64,000 nucleotides of DNA from Achromobacter xylosoxidans A8. GTDB lineage: Bacteria; Pseudomonadota; Gammaproteobacteria; Burkholderiales; Burkholderiaceae_B. Each line of letters opens with the position of its first letter. Position 1 is the stretch's first letter. The notes beneath the pieces are model-generated. The model saw only the letters and a program-made list of their open reading frames with translations, was not told the origin of the DNA and made no database searches. Location: assembly GCF_000165835.1 (NCBI RefSeq), contig NC_014640.1, positions 6,386,001 to 6,450,000 on the forward strand, written 5' to 3'. Shown one piece after another: positions 10,981 to 22,991 of the stretch. The position numbers and the translations under genes were made by a program.

Positions 10981-12167
10981 TCGCGCCGCGCGCCATCGTC
11001 TGCCTGGGGCTGACGCAACTGGTCGGCTGGGGCGTGATGTATTACCTGATCGGCGCCCTGGGGCCGGCCATCGCCGCCGACCTGGGCTGGAACGCCGCCA
11101 CGGTCTACGGCGGTTTTTCAGCGGCCATCGTAGTGATGGCCATGGTGTCGCCGCTGGCCGGCGCGGCCGTGGACCGCTGGGGCGGCCACCGCGTCATGCC
11201 CGTGGGCGCGGTGCTGGGCGCGCTGGGCTGCGCGGGCCTGTCGATAGCGCACGGCATCCCTCTGTACTTCCTGGCCTGGGCCGTACTGGGCGTGGGCATG
11301 CGGCTATGCCTGTACGACGCGGCTTTCGCCTCGCTGGCGCGCGCGGCCGGCCCCTCGGCACGCCGACCCATGTCGCAGATCACGCTGTTCGGCGGGCTCG
11401 CGTCCACGGTGATGTGGCCGGTGGGCCATGCGCTGTCAGGCTGGCTGGGCTGGCGCGGCGCGGTGCTGGCCTATGCCGGCCTGGCGCTGGCCACGGTGCC
11501 GCTGTACCTGGCGCTGCCGCGCGAACGCTACACCGCAGCAGCAGGCGGCAAGGACCCGATTTCCGCCGGCCTCACGCGCAACGCCGCCGAGCGCCGGCTG
11601 GCGGGCGCACTGTACGCCTTGATCGCGATGCTGACCAACTTCCTGGCAGCGGGCAATGCGGCCCATCTGATTTCGCTGTTGTCGGGCCTGGGCCTGGCCG
11701 CGGCCGCCGCGGTCAGCGTGGCGGCGCTGTGGGGCGTCGGCCAGTTCGCGGCGCGCCTGGCCGACGTGGCGCTGGGCTCGCGCCTGCATCCGCTGACGCT
11801 GACGCTGGCGGTGTGCGCGATCTTGCCGCTTTGCTTCCTGCTTGCGCTGCTGTCCGGTGGCAACCTCTACGCCACCGCTGCCTATGCGCTGCTTTATGGC
11901 GCCTGCAACGGCCTATTGACCATTACCCGCGGCACCTTGCCGCTGGCGCTGTTCGACTTCCGCAGCTATGGCACGCTGGTCGGCTCGCTGCTGATCCCCA
12001 GCTTCCTGCTCACCGCCGCCTCGCCGGTGGCCTATGCCTACATCGTGGACAGCCACGGCGCGCGCGGCGCGATGACGCTGTCGTTGGGACTGGCTGCGGC
12101 GATCTGCGCGGCGGCGTTCGCGTTGCGGTGGAAGTTCATACAAAGGACGCGCGCGGCATTCGCCTGA
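10977..12167 (+). CDS. MFS transporter
   Basis: 396 residues from a GTG that overlaps the acetyltransferase stop. It has about twelve hydrophobic segments, with the cytoplasmic loop after segment 2 reading AGAAVDRWGGHRVMP, the major-facilitator motif A (G-x-x-x-D-R-x-G-x-R). It is an inner-membrane secondary transporter. Direction and substrate are not decidable, but coupling to a PAT-type acetyltransferase and divergence from a LysR regulator suggest export of a toxic amino-acid analogue or its acetylated form. About 70 bases of GC-rich sequence separate it from the convergent queC. Confidence 0.88.
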   Translation: MIAPRAIVCLGLTQLVGWGVMYYLIGALGPAIAADLGWNAATVYGGFSAAIVVMAMVSPLAGAAVDRWGGHRVMPVGAVLGALGCAGLSIAHGIPLYFLAWAVLGVGMRLCLYDAAFASLARAAGPSARRPMSQITLFGGLASTVMWPVGHALSGWLGWRGAVLAYAGLALATVPLYLALPRERYTAAAGGKDPISAGLTRNAAERRLAGALYALIAMLTNFLAAGNAAHLISLLSGLGLAAAAAVSVAALWGVGQFAARLADVALGSRLHPLTLTLAVCAILPLCFLLALLSGGNLYATAAYALLYGACNGLLTITRGTLPLALFDFRSYGTLVGSLLIPSFLLTAASPVAYAYIVDSHGARGAMTLSLGLAAAICAAAFALRWKFIQRTRAAFA

Positions 12168-12237
12168 AACGCCGGCCGCGCAATCCGCTCCCGGTATCCG
12201 CCGCGCCACGGCGCGCGGTGCCCGGAGCCGCCGAGTC

Positions 12238-12957
12238 CTAGCCTTCGGCGGCGGAAGCCACCACCCATTTTTCCCAGCCGATTTTCCTGAGCTTGCAGGC
12301 GGGGCATTCGCCGCAGCCATAGCCCCAGTCATGGCGCGCGCCGCGTTCGCCCAGGTAGCAGGTATGGCTTTCCTCGACGATGGTTTCCACCAGCGCGTCG
12401 CCGCCCAATTGATGCGCCAGCGCCCAGGTTTCGGACTTGTCGATCCACATCAGCGGCGTCTCGATCGTGACCCTGGACCCCAGGCCCAGGCCCAGCGCCA
12501 CCTGCTGCGCCTTGATAGTGTCGTCGCGGCAATCGGGATAGCCGGAGAAATCGGTTTCGCACATGCCGCCCACCAGCACGTCCAACTGGCGGCGATAGCC
12601 CAGCGCGGCGGCCAAAGTCAGGAACAGCAGGTTGCGGCCGGGCACGAAGGTGTTGGGCAGGCCGTTGGCCTGCATCTCGATGGCGCGGTCGCTGGTCATG
12701 GCGGTGTCGCCCACCTGGCCCAGCACCTTCAGGTCCAGCAGATGGTCCTCGCCCAGGCGCGGCGCCCAGTCGGGAAAGTTGTTGCGGATGTCGCGCAGCA
12801 CATTCAGGCGCGCGCTCAATTCGATGTGGTGCCGCTGGCCATAATCGAACGCCACGGTTTCCACATGGGCATAGCGCTCCAGCGCCCAGGCCAGGCAGGT
12901 GGTGGAATCCTGGCCGCCCGAAAACAGCACGAGCGCGCGACGTTGATGATTTTGCAT
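12238..12957 (-). CDS. queC: 7-cyano-7-deazaguanine synthase
   Basis: 239 residues. It converts 7-carboxy-7-deazaguanine to preQ0 with ATP and ammonia, a step of queuosine biosynthesis. The N-terminal PP-loop SGGQDS (13-18) binds ATP, and the C-terminal zinc-binding cysteines appear in [10 protein letters not shown] and [10 protein letters not shown]. Full length for the family. It is divergent from ppc and not grouped with queD/queE here, so those genes must lie elsewhere. No preQ1 riboswitch-like element was recognised in the 220 bases upstream. Confidence 0.96.
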   Translation of the reverse strand: MQNHQRRALVLFSGGQDSTTCLAWALERYAHVETVAFDYGQRHHIELSARLNVLRDIRNNFPDWAPRLGEDHLLDLKVLGQVGDTAMTSDRAIEMQANGLPNTFVPGRNLLFLTLAAALGYRRQLDVLVGGMCETDFSGYPDCRDDTIKAQQVALGLGLGSRVTIETPLMWIDKSETWALAHQLGGDALVETIVEESHTCYLGERGARHDWGYGCGECPACKLRKIGWEKWVVASAAEG

Positions 12958-13179
12958 AAAAGGGGGCTTCTGGAAAGACGAAGGGACGGCAGGCTTGTAC
13001 GGACAGGGAACAGCCAGCCTTTAGTGTAAACATGCTGCTGGCGGACTTTAAAGCGCCCCGGGCGGTCGCCGTTAAAAGTCTGCGTAAAATCTTCCTGATT
13101 CTTTTTTCCGGTTTTCCTGCAACGCCCCTTCTTTCCCGCCTCTTCCCCTCTCTCAGCAGCCTCGACGGATCCCCGCCAG

Positions 13180-16029
<2,850 letters not shown>

Positions 16030-16061
16030 CGCATTGCTGGCACAATGGCGCGCGGTATAGA

Positions 16062-16078
16062 ATGAGTCCGATTCTCAT
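16062..16078 (+). promoter_or_regulatory. candidate Fur box upstream of the FecI-type sigma gene
   Basis: An ATGAG-N7-CTCAT dyad lies 49 bases before the sigma-factor ATG. Its composition resembles the AATGAGAATxATTCTCA type of Fur site found ahead of fecI homologues, though the centre is imperfect. It implies repression of the fecI-fecR cassette by iron. Confidence 0.5.
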
Positions 16079-16126
16079 CTTTAACCCGCGCCATTTTTGC
16101 CGCCTCGGGGCGCTGCAGGGGCCCGC

Positions 16127-16648
16127 ATGTCGACCAACCAATCCGCAGCGCAGCAGGGCATCGAAGGCCTGTATGCCGATCATCACAGCTGGCTGAGAAG
16201 CTGGCTGCGCCGCAGGCTGGGCAATGCGTTCGACGCGGCGGATCTGGCGCACGATACGTATCTGCGCATCCTGCATACTGGCCGGCTGCCCGAGCCGCAC
16301 CAGTCCCGCCAACACCTGGCGCAGGTTGCGAACGGCCTGGTGATCGACCTCTACCGCCGCCGCCAGCTCGAGGCCGCCTATCTGGAAACCCTGGCCCACC
16401 TGCCGCGGGCGTTTGCGCCATCGGAGGAGGCCCGCGCGCTGGCGGTCCAGGCGCTGGTCGAGATCGACGCCGTGCTGCAAAGCCTGCCGGCCAAGGTTCG
16501 CGAAGCACTGCTCTTGCGCAAGCTGGACGGCCTGAGCTACCGCGATATCGCGGCTCGGCTGGGCGTGTCGGTATCGTCGGTGGAAAAGTACGTGGCGTCC
16601 GCGCTCGTGGCCTGCTACCTGGCCCAGCACGCGGCTCCTGGCGGCTGA
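16127..16648 (+). CDS. FecI-type ECF sigma factor
   Basis: 173 residues with the sigma-70 region 2 (FDAADLAHDTYLRIL) and region 4 (LLRKLDGLSYRDIAARLGVSVSSVEKYV) signatures of iron-starvation ECF sigma factors. It directs RNA polymerase to a TonB-receptor gene when the receptor senses its siderophore outside the cell. Start at ATG 16127, since the next upstream in-frame ATG would add unrelated residues. The anti-sigma gene starts 6 bases downstream and the receptor follows it, the classic FecI-FecR-FecA order. A Fur-like dyad precedes it. Confidence 0.93.
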   Translation: MSTNQSAAQQGIEGLYADHHSWLRSWLRRRLGNAFDAADLAHDTYLRILHTGRLPEPHQSRQHLAQVANGLVIDLYRRRQLEAAYLETLAHLPRAFAPSEEARALAVQALVEIDAVLQSLPAKVREALLLRKLDGLSYRDIAARLGVSVSSVEKYVASALVACYLAQHAAPGG

Positions 16649-16654
16649 CCGCGC

Positions 16655-17656
16655 ATGCCCGTTTCGCCCGCCATTCCGCCGACGCCGCAGGCGCCCAATC
16701 GCGCCATCGACCCTTGCATCGTGCAGCAGGCGGCCGAATGGATGGCGCGCCTGTGGTCGGACGACGCAAACCCTGCGGACCAAGCCGCATGCACCCGCTG
16801 GCGCGCGCAGCATGCGGACCATGAACTGGCCTGGCAACGGCTGCAGGCGTTCGAAGACAAGCTTGGCAGCGTATCGCCGCAGGCCGCAAGCCACGCCTTG
16901 CGGCAGCGGCCGGCCAGCGCCTCACGGCGCCGCGCGATTGGCCTGCTGGGGCTGGGCGCGACGATCGCGGGCATGGGCTATGTCTTGCGCGGCACCGACT
17001 CTTGGCAAGCCGCCACGGCCGACTACCGCAGCGGCACAGGGGAAATACGGGCGATCACCCTGCCGGACGGCTCCAGCGTGACGCTGTCGACCGGCACCGC
17101 CATCGACCTGAGATTCTCCGAGGACGAACGCCTGGTGGTGCTTCGCGCCGGAGAGATATTGATTGCGACCGCGCCGGATCCCGCCGCCATGCCCCGGCCG
17201 TTCCGGGTGCGCAGCCGGCACGGTTCCATCCAGGCGCTGGGAACCCGGTTCTCGGTCAGGGACGATGCCGAAACGTCCCGCGTGGCCGTATTCGAAGGCG
17301 CCGTGGAAATCCGTCCCGCCAGCGCGCCGGACCTGGCGGTCCTGCTTCAGGCCGGCCAGGGCTCGCGCTTTTCCGCGATCGGGGCCGCCGCTCCCAGCCC
17401 AGCGGCGGAAAGCGCGGCAGCCTGGAGTCGCGGAATACTGGTGGCCGATGCCATGCGCCTGGACGAATTCCTGGCCGAACTGGCGCGCTATCGGCCGGGC
17501 CTGCTGCGCTGCGATCCCGACGTTGCGGGCCTGCTCGTCAGCGGCGTCTTTTCCGTGCGTGACACGGACCGGGCGTTGGACAACCTGACGCGGGCTCTTC
17601 CGGTGGCCGTGACCTACCGGACGCGATATTGGGTGACGGTGCAGGCCGCTGAATGA
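16655..17656 (+). CDS. FecR-type anti-sigma factor / sigma regulator
   Basis: 333 residues. The N-terminal cytoplasmic domain (about 20-70, VQQAAEWMARLWSDD and HELAWQRLQAFE) binds the sigma factor. One hydrophobic segment at about 94-112 is preceded by RRR (91-93), reminiscent of a twin-arginine signal. The periplasmic FecR domain follows (GEIRAITLPDGSSVTLSTGTAIDL). It relays the signal from the N-terminal domain of the TonB receptor to the sigma factor. It is transcribed with the upstream sigma gene; about 120 bases separate it from the receptor, where a promoter read by that sigma would be expected. Confidence 0.93.
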   Translation: MPVSPAIPPTPQAPNRAIDPCIVQQAAEWMARLWSDDANPADQAACTRWRAQHADHELAWQRLQAFEDKLGSVSPQAASHALRQRPASASRRRAIGLLGLGATIAGMGYVLRGTDSWQAATADYRSGTGEIRAITLPDGSSVTLSTGTAIDLRFSEDERLVVLRAGEILIATAPDPAAMPRPFRVRSRHGSIQALGTRFSVRDDAETSRVAVFEGAVEIRPASAPDLAVLLQAGQGSRFSAIGAAAPSPAAESAAAWSRGILVADAMRLDEFLAELARYRPGLLRCDPDVAGLLVSGVFSVRDTDRALDNLTRALPVAVTYRTRYWVTVQAAE

Positions 17657-17776
17657 TGGCCAGCCGGCAGCGGCCGTTACAACTTTTCTCAGGCGGCGAT
17701 TGCGGATCCGGCCTTCTTGCTCGGGATACAGGGTGAACCCCCTACTTCTCCAGCACGAACCCCAAGGCATCGCCTC

Positions 17777-20236
17777 ATGTCCCGTCATCCGCATTCCACG
17801 TCGCGTACCTACGCGTCAATAGTGCCAACGCCGCGCCCCGCAACGCTCCGTCTGATGCGTCTGGCGCTGTCGTTCAGCGCAGCGCTCTGCTTCATCCCGG
17901 CCGCCCCCGCCGCCGCGCAGGCGCAGAGCGCCGAGGCCAGGCGCAGCTACGACATTCCCGGCGGCCCGCTGAGCCAGGTGCTCAATGCCTATGCCAGTGC
18001 AGCCGGCGTCGAGCTGAGCATGGACGCCACCTTGCTGCATGGCAAGCACAGCAACGGCCTGTCCGGCAGCTATTCGGTGCGCGAAGGCTACGCCGAACTG
18101 TTGCGCGGCCAAGGCCTGCAGGCCCTGCGGGAAAGCAACGGCAGCTACACCCTGCGCCGCGCTCCGGCGTCACACCAGGACGCCACCACGCTCGAAGCGG
18201 TGACCGTCACCGCGCAGGCTGCGGAAACCGCCACCGGCCCGCTACATGGCTACACCGCCCGGCTCAGCGCGGCCGGCACCCGCACCGACACGCCCATCAT
18301 CGAGACGCCACAATCCATCTCGGTCGTGGGCGCGGAAGAAATCGACACGCTGAAGTCGCAGAGCATTCAGGATGCGCTGGGCTACGTGGCGGGCGTCAGC
18401 CGCGCCGAAGGCATGGACCGCACATCCGACAGCCTGTTCCTGCGAGGCTTCCGCAGCAATCTGGGCAACTATTATCGCGACGGCATGCTGTACACCGTGA
18501 ACATCTACAACGGACGGCAGGAAGTGTACGGGCTGGAGCGGATCGAGTTCCTCAAGGGCGCATCGTCCGTTCTTTACGGTTCGGCATCTCCAGGCGGCAT
18601 CATCAATACGGTAAGCAAACGCCCCACCATCGAGCCGCTGCGCGAACTGAACGTGGAAGCGGGCAACTACAGCCGCAAGCAGATATCCGGCGACTTCGGC
18701 GGGGCGCTGGACGAGGAAGGCAAATGGTCATACCGCCTGACCGCGCTGCTGCGCGACAGCGATACGTTCATTGACCACGTGCCCGACGACAGGACTTATA
18801 TCGCGCCTGCAATCACCTGGCAGCCCAGCGCCGCCACCTCGCTGACACTGCTTGCGGAGTACCAGAAGGACCATACCGTCTACGTCTATGGCCTGCCGGC
18901 GCAAGGCACGGTGCTCCCCAACGTCAACGGCAAGATTCCCCGCAACCGCTTTACCGGCGAGCCTGGCTTCGACAAATTCAACATGGAGCGCTATTCGATC
19001 GGCTATCTGTTCGAACATGCCTTCAACAGCCAGCTGAAACTGCGCAACAGCGCGCGCTACTTCCATGCGGACAGCACCTATCACTCCACCGACATCTGGC
19101 AACTCGCGCCCGACCAGCGCTGGACCGCCGACCGAGGGGCAATGCCGCGCTGGGACCGTTCCTCTGCGCTGATCTCCGATACGTCCTTGCAATACGAAGT
19201 GGGCAGCGGCATGGTGCGCCACACCTTGCTGGCGGGCATCGATTACTCGCTACCCAAGCACGAAACCGAACGCTATATCCGCAGCAACAACAACATCGAC
19301 CTCTACGATCCCGTGTATGGCTTGCCGTTGGGCCCCGTCGCGCCCTTCCCCGGATCTTCCTCCATCACCGACATGAAGCGCCTGGGCATCTACCTTCAGG
19401 ACCAGATCAAGATCGCCGACAAATGGGTGGTCCTGCTGGGCGGGCGCCAGGATTGGGTCACGGTCGACGAACGCAACTTCTTCACCGACGAAAAATATGC
19501 GGACGGCGAAAAGAGCAAGGCCTTCACCGGCCGCGCCGGCCTGGTCTACCTGGCCGACAACGGGCTGGCGCCATTCCTGAGCTATAGCGAATCGTTCGAG
19601 CCCACCAGCGGCCAGGACCGCCAGGGCAGCCGCTTCCAGCCCACCACCGGCCAGCAATACGAAGCCGGCCTGCGCTACCAGCCTGCGGGCTCGGACACCA
19701 TGCTCTCGGCGGCGGTCTACCAACTGACCCGCAAGAACATGACCGTGACCGATCCCCTGGACACGTCCTACCAGATACAGGCCGGCGAGGCGCGAACTCG
19801 CGGCCTGGAACTGGAAGCGCGCACCCGCATCGGCCGCAATGCCAACCTGATCGCGGCCTACGCCTACACCGACGCGCGCACGCTCAAGGCCAGCCCCTTG
19901 CAGCCCGACGAGGAAGGCAGGCGCCTGAATTCGGTCCCCTACAACCAGTTCTCGCTATGGGGCGACTACGGCTTCGGCGACTTCGGCCTGCCGGGCCTGA
20001 GAATCGGTGCGGGGATACGCTATGTGGGCAGCACCCGCGGCATGGCGCACGGCATGCCGGTGGAGGTACCGTCCTTCACGCTGTTCGACGCCATGATCAG
20101 CTACGCGACGGGGCCGTGGAAGTTCGCGCTGAACGCGTCCAACCTGACCGACAAGACGTATATCGGCAGTTGCACCTACGGCTGCTTCTACGGCGAGCCG
20201 CGCCGGGTGATAGGCACCGCCTCCTATCGCTGGTAA
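17777..20236 (+). CDS. TonB-dependent siderophore receptor with signalling domain
   Basis: 819 residues from ATG 17777; ATG 17855 would leave a shorter, more standard signal peptide (MRLALSFSAALCF...AAAQA), so the start is uncertain. After the signal peptide comes a secretin/TonB N-terminal (STN) domain (YDIPGGPLSQVLNAYA onward), then a TonB-box-like LEAVTVTAQ, the plug (IETPQSISVVGAEEI, GGIINTVSKRP), and a 22-strand barrel ending in aromatic W. The STN domain contacts FecR, so the receptor both imports and signals. It is related to ferric hydroxamate and pyoverdine-type receptors; the ligand is unknown. It is the last gene of the iron cassette. Confidence 0.93.
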   Translation: MSRHPHSTSRTYASIVPTPRPATLRLMRLALSFSAALCFIPAAPAAAQAQSAEARRSYDIPGGPLSQVLNAYASAAGVELSMDATLLHGKHSNGLSGSYSVREGYAELLRGQGLQALRESNGSYTLRRAPASHQDATTLEAVTVTAQAAETATGPLHGYTARLSAAGTRTDTPIIETPQSISVVGAEEIDTLKSQSIQDALGYVAGVSRAEGMDRTSDSLFLRGFRSNLGNYYRDGMLYTVNIYNGRQEVYGLERIEFLKGASSVLYGSASPGGIINTVSKRPTIEPLRELNVEAGNYSRKQISGDFGGALDEEGKWSYRLTALLRDSDTFIDHVPDDRTYIAPAITWQPSAATSLTLLAEYQKDHTVYVYGLPAQGTVLPNVNGKIPRNRFTGEPGFDKFNMERYSIGYLFEHAFNSQLKLRNSARYFHADSTYHSTDIWQLAPDQRWTADRGAMPRWDRSSALISDTSLQYEVGSGMVRHTLLAGIDYSLPKHETERYIRSNNNIDLYDPVYGLPLGPVAPFPGSSSITDMKRLGIYLQDQIKIADKWVVLLGGRQDWVTVDERNFFTDEKYADGEKSKAFTGRAGLVYLADNGLAPFLSYSESFEPTSGQDRQGSRFQPTTGQQYEAGLRYQPAGSDTMLSAAVYQLTRKNMTVTDPLDTSYQIQAGEARTRGLELEARTRIGRNANLIAAYAYTDARTLKASPLQPDEEGRRLNSVPYNQFSLWGDYGFGDFGLPGLRIGAGIRYVGSTRGMAHGMPVEVPSFTLFDAMISYATGPWKFALNASNLTDKTYIGSCTYGCFYGEPRRVIGTASYRW

Positions 20237-20355
20237 GGCAAGAGACCGGCCCACGCTCCCACCAGAGTCCGGGCCGGCCCTCCGTCCACCAGCCGGACAC
20301 CCAAAATCCCCCATTTGTCCGCCCCCCGCGACTTTTAGTACTATCTCTTTCAGAA

Positions 20356-20389
20356 ATTCTATATACGCACAAATGTTCGTATATAGAAC
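20356..20389. promoter_or_regulatory. tandem palindromic operator, copy at the dehydrogenase/atoE operon
   Basis: A perfect GTTC-N7-GAAC site (20375-20389, centre GTATATA) is preceded, exactly 19 bases upstream, by a degenerate copy ATTC-N7-GCAC (20356-20370). The whole also forms an 11-bp inverted repeat (20357-20367 with 20378-20388). The same tandem arrangement with the same 19-base period is found upstream of pcaI at 24630-24663. It is the likely binding site of the IclR regulator encoded at 23768-24550. Confidence 0.65.
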
Positions 20390-20506
20390 AAAACGATTTT
20401 TCTGGCCAGGCGCACAGGAAGGCACTCCGGAAGAGACAGAAAGCATCCTGGTTCCGCACGTGCCGCCCGCAAGCCCGGCGTGTCAGTCAGCACCGAGCGA
20501 ACCATC

Positions 20507-21442
20507 ATGGATACTCCCCTCAAGAATCTCGCCATCGTCGGCGCAGGCGCCATGGGCAGCGGCATCGCCGCGCTGTTCGCCTCGAAGGGATTGAACGTCG
20601 TCCTGATCGACCCGATGGAAGGCGCGCTGGAGCGCGCGCTGCAGACCATAGACCGCCAGCTGAATGTCTACGCTCCCGGCAACGTCCAGGAAGCGATGCA
20701 GCGCATTCAAGTCGCGCCCGGGCTGGAAGCGGCCTGCAACAGCGACCTGGTGATCGAGGCCGTGCCGGAAAACCTGGAACTCAAGCGCGGCATCTTCGCC
20801 AAGCTGGATTCCCTGTGCCCGGCGCATACCCTCTTCGCCACCAACACCTCCGGCCTGTCCATCAACGCCATCGCCAGCGCGGTGGTGCGCCGCGACCGCT
20901 TCGTGGGCACCCATTTCTTCACCCCCGCCGACGTGATTCCGCTGGTGGAAGTGGTGCGCAACGACGGCACTTCTGAAGACACCGTAGCCCGGGTCATGGC
21001 CACGTTGCGTCATGCCGGCAAGCGCCCGGTGCTGGTGCGCCAGGACATCCCCGGCTTCATCGCCAACCGCATCCAGCATGCGCTGGCCCGCGAGGCCATC
21101 TCGCTGCTGGAGAAAGGCGTGGCCAGCGCGGAAGACATCGACGAAGTGGTCAAGTGGAGCCTGGGCATCCGCCTGGCGCTGTCGGGTCCGCTGGAGCAAC
21201 GCGACATGAACGGCATCGACGTGCACTACGCGATCGCCAGCTATCTCTACAAAGACCTGGAAAGCCGCACGGAACCCTCCGAGCTCTTGAAGAGCAAGGT
21301 CGAAAGCGGCCAGATCGGCGCCAAGAGCGGCCAGGGTTTCTACACCTGGAGCCCCGAGCGCCGCGAACGCGTGCTGCGCGAAAAAAGCGCCGCGCTGGGC
21401 GAGCTGGCCGCGTGGCTCAACGGCAAGGCCAGCGGCTCCTGA
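20507..21442 (+). CDS. 3-hydroxyacyl-CoA dehydrogenase family protein
   Basis: 311 residues. It has an N-terminal NAD-binding fold with GAGAMG (12-17) and the C-terminal dimerisation domain of the 3HCDH family (QDIPGFIANRIQHALAREA). The catalytic pair His136/Glu148 is present in GTHFFTP and VEVV, but the usual Asn of HFFNP is Thr139. That, and the short length, point away from a generic beta-oxidation enzyme toward a specialised one (lambda-crystallin or carnitine-dehydrogenase-like members exist). Start at ATG 20507; a GTG nine codons earlier is possible. It heads an operon with an AtoE-type carrier and an SDR, behind a tandem palindrome shared with the pcaI operon. Confidence 0.88.
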   Translation: MDTPLKNLAIVGAGAMGSGIAALFASKGLNVVLIDPMEGALERALQTIDRQLNVYAPGNVQEAMQRIQVAPGLEAACNSDLVIEAVPENLELKRGIFAKLDSLCPAHTLFATNTSGLSINAIASAVVRRDRFVGTHFFTPADVIPLVEVVRNDGTSEDTVARVMATLRHAGKRPVLVRQDIPGFIANRIQHALAREAISLLEKGVASAEDIDEVVKWSLGIRLALSGPLEQRDMNGIDVHYAIASYLYKDLESRTEPSELLKSKVESGQIGAKSGQGFYTWSPERRERVLREKSAALGELAAWLNGKASGS

Positions 21443-21619
21443 CGGTTCCGCCAGCAAGCATTCACTACATAAGGCGCGGGGCTTCCCGCCACCAGCGCCA
21501 GCGGGCCACAAGCCCAACCACACAAAGAAAGCAATCGTCCCACCCGCCCCCGCCGACACCCGGCGCCGGGCGGCGCAAGACGCGAAAAAACAGCCTGACC
21601 GGAGTTTGTAGGAAGCATC

Positions 21620-22960
21620 ATGAATAAACTGGCTTCATTCTTTACCGAGCTGATGCGCAAGTATCTGCCCGATCCCTTCGTCTTCGCGATCGCGCTGACC
21701 CTGCTCACCGTGCTGCTGGCCATGGGCGTCGAAGGCAAGGGCATCGGCGACATCACCCGCGCCTGGGGCAACGGCTTCTGGAGCCTCTTGGCCTTCACGA
21801 CCCAGATGGCCGTGATCCTGGCAATGGGCTATGTGCTGGCCACCGCGCCGCTCACCGACCGCCTGCTCAACCGCATCGTCAGCCACGTGCACAAGCCGCA
21901 TACCGCCATCATCGTGGCGACGCTGGTCGGCGGCATTGGCAGCTACCTGAACTGGGGCTTCGGCCTGGTCATCGGTGGCATCGTCGCCAAGAAGCTGGCG
22001 CTCAAGGTCAAGGGCGTGCACTACCCGCTGATCATCGCTGCCGCGTACAGCGGCTTCACCATGTACGGCCTGGGCCTGTCGGCCAGTATTCCCGTGCTGG
22101 TGGCGACGCCCAACCACCCCACCGCCAAGCAGATGGGCACCATCCCGCTGTCGGAAACCATTTTCTCGGTGCCCATGCTGATCACCAGCCTGGTCATCAT
22201 CGTGACGCTGCCGCTGCTCAATGCCTGGCTGCACCCGAAGAAGGGCGAGAAGATCGTTGAAGTGGACCCGGCCATCGATCGCGACGCCAACACGTCCAAC
22301 GCCGCCGAAGACATGCTGGAAAAGGGCACCATCGCCTCCAAGCTGAACAACAGCCGCATCCTGAGCCTGCTGATTGGCGCGCTGGGCATCGCCTACGTGA
22401 CCTTCCACTTCATGGACGGCGGCTCGCTGGACCTGAACCTGATCAACTTCATCATCCTGTTCCTGGGCATCATCCTGCTGGGCACGCCGGCCGCCTACGT
22501 CGCCAAGCTGACTGAAGGCATCAAGACGATCTCCGGCATCATCCTGCAGTACCCCTTCTACGCCGGCATCATGGCCATCATGGCCGCTTCCGGCCTGGTC
22601 ACCACGATCTCCCAAGTGTTCGTCGACGTGGCCACGCCCGAATCGCTGCCGTTCTGGGGTCTGATCAGCTCGTTCGTCATCAACTTCTTCGCGCCGTCGG
22701 CCGGCGGCCACTGGGTCATCCAGGGTCCGTTCATGATCGACGCCGCCAAGGAAATCGGCAGCGCGCTGAACCAGACCACCATGGCCGTCATGCTGGGCAA
22801 CGCCTGGAACGACCTGGTGCAGCCTTTCTGGATCCTGCCGGCGCTGGCGTTGTCCAAGCTCAAGCTGCGCGACGTGATGGGCTATACCGTCATCATGATG
22901 CTGTGGGTCGGCGTGATCCACATCACCGCCGTCCTCCTTTGGGGCTACCTCACCCACTGA
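21620..22960 (+). CDS. atoE: short-chain fatty acid transporter, AtoE type
   Basis: 446 residues, highly hydrophobic with about eleven or twelve membrane segments. The N-terminus LASFFTELMRKYLPDPFVFA and the motifs NWGFGLVIGGIVAKK, SASIPVLVATPNHP and FFAPSAGGHWVIQGPFM are those of AtoE/short-chain fatty-acid carriers, which import acetoacetate, butyrate and similar acids. A GTAGGAAG ribosome site lies 8 bases before the ATG. About 180 bases separate it from the dehydrogenase gene. Its placement next to lower beta-ketoadipate genes suggests import of an organic acid intermediate, which is an inference. Confidence 0.9.
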   Translation: MNKLASFFTELMRKYLPDPFVFAIALTLLTVLLAMGVEGKGIGDITRAWGNGFWSLLAFTTQMAVILAMGYVLATAPLTDRLLNRIVSHVHKPHTAIIVATLVGGIGSYLNWGFGLVIGGIVAKKLALKVKGVHYPLIIAAAYSGFTMYGLGLSASIPVLVATPNHPTAKQMGTIPLSETIFSVPMLITSLVIIVTLPLLNAWLHPKKGEKIVEVDPAIDRDANTSNAAEDMLEKGTIASKLNNSRILSLLIGALGIAYVTFHFMDGGSLDLNLINFIILFLGIILLGTPAAYVAKLTEGIKTISGIILQYPFYAGIMAIMAASGLVTTISQVFVDVATPESLPFWGLISSFVINFFAPSAGGHWVIQGPFMIDAAKEIGSALNQTTMAVMLGNAWNDLVQPFWILPALALSKLKLRDVMGYTVIMMLWVGVIHITAVLLWGYLTH

Positions 22961-22991
22961 CCGGCACGCTTACTCTAGGAACGGAACCGAT

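Noticed and set aside
12958..13179. Possible preQ1 riboswitch ahead of queC
   Set aside because: No preQ1-I or preQ1-II pattern of stem, A-rich tail and pseudoknot was recognised in the leader on the minus strand.
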